Assembly (NCBI RefSeq): GCF_002968835.1
Contig: NZ_PKQK01000004.1
Coordinates: forward strand, 62,001-126,000
Source: Paenibacillus sp. PCH8
GTDB lineage: Bacteria; Bacillota; Bacilli; Paenibacillales; Paenibacillaceae
DNA length: 64,000 nt
Direction: 5' to 3'
The notes beneath the pieces are model-generated. The model did no database searches, was not told the origin of the DNA, and saw nothing but the letters and a program-made list of their open reading frames with translations. Both the position numbers and the translations under genes were made by a program. Of the stretch, positions 34,317 to 42,135 are shown piece after piece (within the stretch, counting starts at the first letter, position 1; each line of letters begins with the position of its first letter).

Positions 34317-36546
34317 ATGGGTTATCGCAGCCTTGCTGTCTTCATCAGCCGATATCCGCGGTTCATCATTCTCTGCTGGGTATTTGTCATCGGGATGTCA
34401 GCTGTCTGGGCATGGAAGTTGCCTGGCATGGTGCAAGATCACGGGTTGACATTGGTTCACGGGGATGCGCAAGCGGTTGAACATATTCTGGAGGACGAAT
34501 TCGATTCTCCTGCTGATCCGGTTGTTATCGTTTTTGAGAAAAAGGAAACTGCCTCACCAACAGTGTTTCGCCAATGGATCAGGGATCGTCTGAACCAGGT
34601 TGAATTGTTGCCTGCGGTAACTTCTATCACTTCTCCTCTGGATACCAAAGCGGAGCTGTTGCATGACCATACGGCTTACGCTTGGGTGAACATGGGTGTG
34701 CCGTCTTATCAGATGGGTCCTCCCTTGAAGCAGCTGCGCACCGTGCTGACAACAGATGAAGGTCCAGGTACGATCAAGCTGACAGGAAAAGCGGTCGTAC
34801 AGCAGGATGTAAACCGTCTGAGCTTTAAGGATCTGGAACGCGCAGAAGTGGTGGGATTACCAATTGCCTTGGTCATTTTGTGTTTCGCATTCAGAGGTCT
34901 GTACGCTGCAATGATTGCTGTGGTGATGGGAATAAGTGCTGTGATTACGGCGATGGGAGTCACGTCGCTCCTGGGCTATTATCTTGAACTGTCCAACTTC
35001 ATAATCAACGTGATTCCCATGGTGGGCATGGCGCTTAGTATAGATTTTGCCCTGATCATCCTGAGCAGGTACAGGGAAGAACTTCAACAGTCCTATGAAG
35101 ATGAAGTGGAAGCTAACGTTCTGGAGAGTGTAGTTCTGCAAAGTGAGGTCCTTCAGCGAACGCTACGTACAGCAGGGCGAGCCGTCTTGTTCTCAGCAGC
35201 ATGCGTGCTCCTTGGACTGCTGGGTTTACTCTGGATCAGACTGCCGATGTTTTTGAGTGTCTCCTTGGGGCCATTATCGTTCTGCTTTTATCGCTTCTGT
35301 TAAACGTAACGCTGCTACCAGCTCTGTTGTCCATGTCTGCGGTTCGGGTATTCAGACGGAAGTCAGTTCGTTCATCACCCAGACGTTCGATCTGGCATAC
35401 ATGGTCAGCCATGGTTATGAAACGACCGGCGAGTATGGCGATTGGGGGTACAATGGTATTGTTGCTGTGTGTCTTTCCGGTGAGCCGATTGGAACTGTCC
35501 ATCCCGGATGCGTCTTCACTGCCATCCCGAATGGAGTCTCGCCAGGCAGCAGAGCAGTTACAGTATGATTTGGGTCAAAAGAATATCTCCACCATCGATA
35601 TGGTGATTGGGGGCAGCAGGAACAACTGACTGCCGTGCACTGGCAGATGGCTCACAATAAAGTACGTCAACTTCTGCAGGACTCGGATGTATTAAGCATC
35701 GTGTCACCATGGGGTCTGTTACAGCCGAACAAAGATGGCTCGCAAAGCCAGTTCCAAGTTCCCGCGTTGTCTAGATCTTCTTCCACGGAAGTCAGTAAGT
35801 CTCATCCGATATCAACGGTGCTGCGTTCATATGTCTCAGATTATTCCATTCGTGTGGTTGCTACCGTACGTGGAGAACCGGGTTCGGATGAGGTCGCAGG
35901 CTGGCTCGATCGAATGAGGTCTGATGATCAAGCTTTAGCCATGAATGGCATGACCATTCGGTATGGTGGGGAAGCTGCCAAGCAGCATGAAATTATGCAG
36001 GAAGTTACGCGTCAGCTTCCCAAAGTTCTGGTGTTTGTCGTGGTATCCAATTATGTGGTGCTGCTGGCAGCATTCCGTTCTCTGCTCATTCCAATCAAGG
36101 CGATTCTGATGAATCTGCTCAGTTTAGCCGCTTCATTTGGCATTTTGGTGTGGGTATTTAATGAGGGACATCTGGGGATGGAGCCGTCAGCTATTGCCAT
36201 TATGATTCCGGTGTTCATTGCGGGACTGGTATTCGGCATATCGATGGACTACGGTGTATTTATGCTGAGCCGTATACGGGAGATCTATATACGAACCGGA
36301 GACAGTGATCTGGCAGTACAACAGGGATTGGCGTCTACGGGTACTTTAATTACTTCCGCAGCGGCAATTCTGCTTGCGGTGACTATGCCATTTGCGTTTG
36401 CTGAAGTTACAGGGGTGAGGCAGTTGGGAATCGGAATAACGGCAGCAGTATTCATTGATGTGACACTGATTCGTTTGATACTGATACCTGCACTGATGAA
36501 ATTGATGGGTAGGTGGAACTGGTGGTTGCCAGGACAGATGAAATGA
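34317..36546 (+). pseudogene. MMPL-family RND lipid exporter, two frameshifts
   Basis: Three frames together form a protein of about 740 residues with two sets of membrane helices and two large external loops, typical of MMPL transporters. ATG 34317 follows AGAGGAG. First break: the G4 run at 35267-35270, where one extra G joins LPMFLSVSLG to AIIVLLLSLLLNVTLL. Second break: the G5 run at 35609-35613, where one extra G joins MVIGG to QQEQLTAVHWQM. Family motifs include GMALSIDFALIILSRYREE and the second-half equivalent GLVFGISMDYGVFMLSRIRE. It probably exports the polyketide lipid made by the preceding enzyme. Both breaks may be sequencing errors. Confidence 0.8.
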
Positions 36547-36596
36547 AGACGGAGTAGATGATTGGTGACATGTCTAACATGACTGCAATTGGAAAG

Positions 36597-36642
36597 GGGT
36601 ATCCCCAGAGCCTGTGCTCAGGTGAGGGATATCCTTTTTTTG
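36597..36642 (+). terminator. Rho-independent terminator
   Basis: An imperfect GGTATCCC / GGGATATCC hairpin followed by T7, ending the polyketide-exporter unit. Confidence 0.6.
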
Positions 36643-36786
36643 GATCGAAATTGTGGGATTCCATTCAAAACTGGCAAACATGTTCAATTCATGGGCAACA
36701 GTTATGTTCTATAATGGACTGGATTAATCGGGTAGTTCGGTCTTTCACCTATGGAATCTTACGAAAAACAGGAGGGACACAGTCTA

Positions 36787-37806
36787 ATGTCGGATATAGA
36801 ATCCTATCTGCAACAGCAAACTAATCTTCGCGGTCGTTCCGCTTATCATGCAGATCAATCCTTGGAAGAATGGCGCAGTCAATTGCGTATACGCGTAAAA
36901 GAACGACTGGGCGGATTTCCAGCAATGGCGGAAGGACTGAATCCTGTATTGTTGGAACGCACGGCATGTGACGGATATATCCGCGAGCGGGTGGAGATCA
37001 CAACCTATGCAGGACTTCGAATGGCTGTCTATATTTTGATTCCAAGTGATGTAAGCGTTACCGATGCGAAGAGACCCGCCATCGTTGCCTGTCACGGGCA
37101 CGGGTATGGCAGCCGGGAGATATCTGGAATGGAGCCGGATGGTTCACTTCGAACAGGAGATCCCGGATTACACAAGGATTTCGCCGTTGCCCTTGTGCAG
37201 CGGGGATATGTGGTTGCGGCTCCAGAGTTGCTCGGATTTGGTGATCGAAGACTGGAAGAGGACCGCGATGCGCCACCAGGGGTAAGCTCCTGTACGAAGA
37301 TTGCTGCGCATCTGCTCATGGTGGGGAAGACCCTCGCCGGTCATAGGGTGTATGAAACAACACGTGTATTGGATTATGTATCGACTCGGCCAGAAGTGGA
37401 TTCGGAGCGAATTGGAAGCATGGGTATCTCGGGCGGTGGGCTGGTGACCGCATTTACAGCCGCGTTGGATGAACGGTTCAGGGCAACTGTGGTAAGCGGT
37501 TATGCAAATACATTCCAAGGCAGCATATTGGATCGGAACCATTGTCTGGACAACTATGTGCCAGGTATCCTGCGTGAAGCGGAGTTGCCGGATCTCATCG
37601 GCCTGATTGTGCCTAGGCCACTTTTTATTGAAGCTGGAAGTGATGATCAGGTGTTCCCAATCCATGCAGCGAGAGAGGCGTATGCCCGTTTGACACACAT
37701 ATATGAGCAGGCGGGGGCAGAAAAATCGCTGGATGCGGATTTCTTCACAGGTGGACATGAGATTAGCGGAGCGAAAGCATATGACTGGCTTGATCAAGTG
37801 CTGTGA
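36787..37806 (+). CDS. alpha/beta hydrolase (dienelactone hydrolase/acetyl-esterase type)
   Basis: A 339-residue protein from ATG 36787 behind AGGAGGGA; the frame from 36751 is less likely. The nucleophile is in MGISGGGLVTAF, the Asp is probably in AGSDDQVFPIHAA and the His in FTGGHEISG. HGHGYGSREISGM is the oxyanion region. There is no signal peptide, so it is cytoplasmic. It precedes a secreted pectin-acetyl esterase gene, which hints at a role in plant-sugar breakdown. Confidence 0.78.
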   Translation: MSDIESYLQQQTNLRGRSAYHADQSLEEWRSQLRIRVKERLGGFPAMAEGLNPVLLERTACDGYIRERVEITTYAGLRMAVYILIPSDVSVTDAKRPAIVACHGHGYGSREISGMEPDGSLRTGDPGLHKDFAVALVQRGYVVAAPELLGFGDRRLEEDRDAPPGVSSCTKIAAHLLMVGKTLAGHRVYETTRVLDYVSTRPEVDSERIGSMGISGGGLVTAFTAALDERFRATVVSGYANTFQGSILDRNHCLDNYVPGILREAELPDLIGLIVPRPLFIEAGSDDQVFPIHAAREAYARLTHIYEQAGAEKSLDADFFTGGHEISGAKAYDWLDQVL

Positions 37807-37872
37807 AGTTAAAGTTGTGGATCATGCAGATCATGTACCAATCAGATTCTGATTCGAGAGGAGAATTCAGTA

Positions 37873-39045
37873 ATGAAATGGTCAACATCCGTAAAAGTTC
37901 TACTATGTCTTGTTCTGTTTGCAAGTACGATCGGCGTAGGTCTGGGAAGCAATGGAGGGCAGGTCGCTGAAGCGGCAACTGATAATTACAGATTTGATTT
38001 TGGTTCAGGCCTGGTTGAGAGCGGTTACACAGGCGTGTCCGCAGGAGATACCTATACAGCTGCGAGAGGTTATGGTTTCAACACGCCTGCCCATATGAGA
38101 AATGTGTCTGCATCTGGAAGTGGAGTCATGAGTGACGCAGTGCAGTTTCTGACGTTCGGTACGAAGAGTACCAATACGTTCAATGTGGATCTGTCCAATG
38201 GTCTTTATGAGGTCAAAGTGGTTCTGGGCAATACAGCCAGAGCCAGCGTCGCTGCGGAAGGAGTATACCAGATCATCAATATGACGGGTAATGGAGCGAC
38301 CGACCGGTTTCAAATCCCGATAACCGACGGACAATTGAACCTGTTGGTTACCGAAGGCAAGGCTGGCACAGCCTTTACGTTAAGTGCACTGGAAGTCCGT
38401 AAGATATCGAATCAGACGGTAACCAACCGCACGATATACATTGGTGGCGATTCAACCGTTTGCAATTACTATCCGCTTGGAAGTAGTGTGCAGGGTGGGT
38501 GGGGACAACTATTTCCTTCCTATGTGAACAACAATACATTTCAGGTGAGAAATATGGCGGCAAGTGGTCAATTTGCAAGAGGTTTCCGAGATGATGGTCA
38601 GATGGAGGCGATCCTGAAGTATATCAAGCCTGGAGATTATTTTATTTTGCAGTTTGGAATTAATGACACCAATGCCAAGAATAATACAACCGAGGCACAG
38701 TTCAAGGAAATCATGCGGGATATGGTCCGCCAAGCGAAGAACAAGGGGGCCACGGTTATCCTTTCCACGCCACAGGGCCGAGCGACAGACTTCAATTCGT
38801 CCAATGTACACAATGCTGAGAATCGCTGGTATAATCCGTCAACCCGTACACTCGCTCAGGAAGAGGGGGTTACGCTGGTTGAACTGAACAAGCTGAGTTC
38901 TGCTTATTTCACATCGATGGGTCCGGCAGCCACACTTGCGTTGTATATGACAGGGGATAGCCTGCATCCAAACCATCAGGGTGCTGCCCAGCTTGCGCGC
39001 ATTGTAGCTGCGGATCTGAAAAGGCAGGGATTGAGTGGATTCTAA
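37873..39045 (+). CDS. secreted rhamnogalacturonan acetylesterase (CE12, SGNH hydrolase)
   Basis: A 390-residue secreted enzyme. A signal peptide (about 1-35) is followed by an N-terminal beta-sandwich of malectin/galactose-binding type (YRFDFGSG to about residue 175). The SGNH domain has block I IGGDSTVCNYYP, block III FGINDTNAKN and block V GDSLHPNHQGA with the catalytic Asp and His. CE12 enzymes remove acetyl groups from rhamnogalacturonan in pectin. ATG 37873 follows GAGAGGAG. It lies 66 bases after the cytoplasmic esterase and may be cotranscribed. Confidence 0.88.
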   Translation: MKWSTSVKVLLCLVLFASTIGVGLGSNGGQVAEAATDNYRFDFGSGLVESGYTGVSAGDTYTAARGYGFNTPAHMRNVSASGSGVMSDAVQFLTFGTKSTNTFNVDLSNGLYEVKVVLGNTARASVAAEGVYQIINMTGNGATDRFQIPITDGQLNLLVTEGKAGTAFTLSALEVRKISNQTVTNRTIYIGGDSTVCNYYPLGSSVQGGWGQLFPSYVNNNTFQVRNMAASGQFARGFRDDGQMEAILKYIKPGDYFILQFGINDTNAKNNTTEAQFKEIMRDMVRQAKNKGATVILSTPQGRATDFNSSNVHNAENRWYNPSTRTLAQEEGVTLVELNKLSSAYFTSMGPAATLALYMTGDSLHPNHQGAAQLARIVAADLKRQGLSGF

Positions 39046-39105
39046 ACATAAGAATGTGATCTGTCAGTTAATCTGTGGCTAATCTACTTCAGCTGTGAAA
39101 AAGGA

Positions 39106-39157
39106 ACAATACCCCCGGGGATACCGCGAAACAAGCGGTTAATCCTCGGGGTATTGT
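39106..39157. terminator. bidirectional terminator
   Basis: ACAATACCCCCGGGGAT / ATCCTCGGGGTATTGT enclosing an inner CCGC / GCGG hairpin. It lies between the convergent acetylesterase gene and the Mrp operon. Confidence 0.75.
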
Positions 39158-39182
39158 TATGAGTATGCCTGGATTAGCTGGA

Positions 39183-39575
39183 TTACTCCATCATATCCTT
39201 GGCCTCATGATTCACTTTCTTCCCTTTTAACAACGGTTCCAGCTCATCTTGAACACTTTGCTCCCACAGCGGTACATCTGTACGATAGGCGGCCCGTCCG
39301 TTCAGATGTCCGGCGACCGGAGCCGTGATGAATACAAACAGGATACCAAGCAGCAAGCGGGCACTAATATAGTTGTCGAAGTACCAGAAGTAGATAAATG
39401 TCGCGCCAAGTACACATAACACGCCTAACGTCATACTTTTGGTTGCGGCATGGGCTCGTAAATACACATCGGGCAGACGAATCAGTCCGAACGCACTGAA
39501 TGCACTGAGTAATGCACCGAGCAGTACGAGTAGACCGATGGCCGTTTCAGCGGTTCCTTTAACGATCTCCATCAT
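39183..39575 (-). CDS. mrpG: Na+/H+ antiporter subunit MrpG
   Basis: A 130-residue last gene of the Mrp operon. It has three hydrophobic helices (AIGLLVLLGALLSAFSAFGL, VLCVLGATFIYFWYF, LLGILFVFITAPVAGHL) and the MrpG motif RLPDVYLRAHAATKSMTLG. ATG 39575 follows GGGCGGT and overlaps the end of mrpF, indicating coupling. It is a membrane subunit of the multi-protein monovalent cation/proton antiporter. Confidence 0.9.
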   Translation of the reverse strand: MMEIVKGTAETAIGLLVLLGALLSAFSAFGLIRLPDVYLRAHAATKSMTLGVLCVLGATFIYFWYFDNYISARLLLGILFVFITAPVAGHLNGRAAYRTDVPLWEQSVQDELEPLLKGKKVNHEAKDMME

Positions 39576-39843
39576 TTTTGAATACCGCCCCCCGTTCAAT
39601 ATAACGTGCAAATGCAACCGTACTTAGAAAAGCCAGAATACCAATCAGCAATATGATGTCCAGGTATGCCTGGGTTTGCAGCATCATCGACAGAACGGCG
39701 ACGATGGCAATGACATTGATCCCGATGGTATCAAGTGCGGTGATCCGGTCAGCCATCGATGGTCCCCTAAGCACCCTGTACAGGCAACCGAGGATGGCTA
39801 AGGAGAGAATAAGCAACGAGATGAATAACAGTGAGGATAACAT
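39559..39843 (-). CDS. mrpF: Na+/H+ antiporter subunit MrpF
   Basis: A 94-residue membrane protein of three helices with the MrpF signature GPSMADRITALDTIGINVIA. It touches mrpE (stop/start at 39843) and overlaps mrpG. MrpF is a small structural subunit of the antiporter. Confidence 0.92.
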   Translation of the reverse strand: MLSSLLFISLLILSLAILGCLYRVLRGPSMADRITALDTIGINVIAIVAVLSMMLQTQAYLDIILLIGILAFLSTVAFARYIERGAVFKNDGDR

Positions 39844-40318
39844 TAACGCGTCACCTCCATAATTGCTTTTTCAAATGTATTTTGGATATCATCTCTCATT
39901 TTCTGTTCATTTTTGATATCGAGTGCATGAATAAAAAGCTTGCGTTGATTGCCTGAGATTTCAAGCGGCAGGGAACCTGGTGTCAAAGAGATGAGCAGAC
40001 AGAGCAAGGTAACTTCCCAATCCGAGGACAGTTGCGTCCGATACGTGAAAATCCCTGGCCGAATATCGAGCTTAGGCTTGATGATCTGGCGTATAACCTC
40101 AATGCTGGCGCGCACGAGTTCCTTGAATAACAGATTGATCAGTTTCAGAATGGCCCAGACTCGCACAATATAGAAACGCTGGGGAAGAATCTGCGCATCC
40201 CCCCGATCAGAAGCAGTCCGAGCAGGTAACCTATGAGAAAACCAACACCATTCCAGGCATTGTTCAGAAACATCCATACAAAAGCAATGATAAGATTGAG
40301 TACAATCTGAAAGGCCAT
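39843..40318 (-). pseudogene. mrpE: Na+/H+ antiporter subunit MrpE, one frameshift
   Basis: ATG at 40318 behind GAAGGAG gives MAFQIVLNLIIAFVWMFLNN and then GYLLGLLLIGGMRRFFP, the normal MrpE N-terminus with two membrane segments. The frame breaks in a CCCC run (GGGG at 40181-40184 on the + strand). One more C restores FFPQRFYIVRVWAILKLI and the remaining hydrophilic C-terminal domain ending IMEVTR. The repaired length (about 158 residues) is exactly that of MrpE. The operon is otherwise intact, so a sequencing error is the likely cause. Confidence 0.85.
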
Positions 40319-40324
40319 AGACAT

Positions 40325-41803
40325 CTACTCCTTCAATACGGCATCAATATAAATATTGGGATGCAATAGAATATCGCCTGCGCGTGAGGTCAACTGGAAC
40401 ATGCCTTCCGCCCCCACACCCATTACGATGATGAATACAAACAGGATTCCGGCAGGAATTAGCAGGCCGTTCACCGCGTAAGGGCGTCTTACCACTCCGG
40501 CAGGTGGTTCGCCCCAGAACGCCTGGATGAAGATGCGCAGTACCGAATATAACATCAGTAAGCTGGATAGTACTGCGATGCCGGTAAGACCGTACAAGCC
40601 TGCCTGCAAGCCGCCTTCGAAGAGAAGCAACTTACCCGGAAAACCACTGAATGGAGGCAAACCTGCCAAGGCGAGTGCGCTGATGAAGAACATCCAGCCG
40701 AGCAACGGATAACGATGGATCAGTCCGCCCATATTGTCGAGTTTGGATGTTCCGGCAACAGCGATTAAGGCTCCGCCCAGCAGGAACAGTAATGTTTTGA
40801 TCAACATGTCATGAAGCATGTAGAAGAGCAGACCTTCTAGGGCAGGGCGGCTGGCTGAGGCCATGCCGAAAGCAACAAAGCCTACACCTGCGATCACGTT
40901 GTAGATGAGAATCTTGTTCACATCGCGGTACGAGATCGCGCCGATTACACCAAGAACCATGGTTGCCCCAGCCATCCATCCGATCAGTGCGTGGAAGAAA
41001 TCCGGATCATGATAGAAGATCAGTGTGAATGTTCGCACAATGGCGTACAGGCCAACTTTGGTCAACAATCCTGCGAACAGTGCAGTGACGACAGCCGGTG
41101 GTGCGGCATAAGAGCCAGATAACCAGAAGAACAGAAACAGTCCGGCCTTGATGCTGAATACGATCAGGAAGAGAACGGCAATTAGCGTAATGACCCCGCT
41201 CTGCCCCACTTCTGCAATTCGCACAGACAGGTCTGCCATATTCAGCGTGCCAGTAATAGAGTAGAGGAAGCCGATAGAAGCAACAAATAGTGCTGAAGAG
41301 ACAATGTTAATGAGCACATATTTGATCGTCTCACGCAGCTGTCTTTCCGTACCTCCCAATACAATCAGTGCATAGGAAGAGATAAGCATCAGTTCAAAGC
41401 TGACAAACAAATTGAACAAATCTCCGGTTAAGAATGAACTGTTCACTCCTGCAATCAGGAAATGAAAGAACGGATAGAAGTGATGTTCCTCCCGCTCCTT
41501 GTTCACACTGCGGAACGCATACAACAGACAAGCCAGCGCAATAATGGAAGCGGCGACAACAAGCAGTGCCGACACCATGTCAGCGACAAGCACGATGCCA
41601 TAGGGAGGTGCCCATCCCCCCATATTTAGTGTCAGGACTCCATTTTGAGTGACACGAGTAATCAGTATTGTGGAGACTGCTGCTGTGAACAAAAGTCCGA
41701 TGACACTAATGACCCGCTGGATGTTGATTTTTCGGAAGAATAGAAGTGCCAGAACACCTGTAATCAGCGGCAATAGAATAGGCAGAACAACAAGATTATT
41801 CAT
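40325..41803 (-). CDS. mrpD: Na+/H+ antiporter subunit MrpD
   Basis: A 492-residue membrane protein with about 14 helices, homologous to NADH dehydrogenase subunits ND2/4/5 (proton-translocating fold). It contains HFLIAGVNSSFLTGDLFNLFVSFE and LFFWLSGSYAAPPAVVTALFAG. ATG 41803 (MNNLVVLPILLPLITG) follows AGGAGG and overlaps the mrpC end. It belongs to the antiporter core. Confidence 0.93.
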   Translation of the reverse strand: MNNLVVLPILLPLITGVLALLFFRKINIQRVISVIGLLFTAAVSTILITRVTQNGVLTLNMGGWAPPYGIVLVADMVSALLVVAASIIALACLLYAFRSVNKEREEHHFYPFFHFLIAGVNSSFLTGDLFNLFVSFELMLISSYALIVLGGTERQLRETIKYVLINIVSSALFVASIGFLYSITGTLNMADLSVRIAEVGQSGVITLIAVLFLIVFSIKAGLFLFFWLSGSYAAPPAVVTALFAGLLTKVGLYAIVRTFTLIFYHDPDFFHALIGWMAGATMVLGVIGAISYRDVNKILIYNVIAGVGFVAFGMASASRPALEGLLFYMLHDMLIKTLLFLLGGALIAVAGTSKLDNMGGLIHRYPLLGWMFFISALALAGLPPFSGFPGKLLLFEGGLQAGLYGLTGIAVLSSLLMLYSVLRIFIQAFWGEPPAGVVRRPYAVNGLLIPAGILFVFIIVMGVGAEGMFQLTSRAGDILLHPNIYIDAVLKE

Positions 41804-42134
41804 ATGGACGCCTCCTAACTTCTTCCATGTCATCCGTTCTCAGCTTCAGATAGGAACGATAGGAGAGAACGAAGAAGAAAGCAGTGAGTCCGAAATTAAT
41901 AACAATGGATGTTAATATCAACGCCTGGGGAAGTGGATCGACGTAGCGTTCCGCCATCTCCCCAAGCAGTGGTGGTGATCCGGTTTTGAGACGCGACATA
42001 GTGATCAATAGCAGATGCACACCATGGGTTAGTATGGACATGCCAAGCACGATGCGGAGCAGGCTCCGCGACAAGATTAAAAAGACGGCAACCGCAAACA
42101 GAATGCCAACGGCTACACACATCAATATTTCCAT
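41796..42134 (-). CDS. mrpC: Na+/H+ antiporter subunit MrpC
   Basis: A 112-residue, three-helix protein related to NuoK. ILGMSILTHGVHLLLITMS and DPLPQALILTSIVINFGLTAF are the MrpC hallmarks. It follows mrpA directly and overlaps mrpD by a few bases. Confidence 0.93.
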   Translation of the reverse strand: MEILMCVAVGILFAVAVFLILSRSLLRIVLGMSILTHGVHLLLITMSRLKTGSPPLLGEMAERYVDPLPQALILTSIVINFGLTAFFFVLSYRSYLKLRTDDMEEVRRRPYE

Positions 42135-42135
42135 A

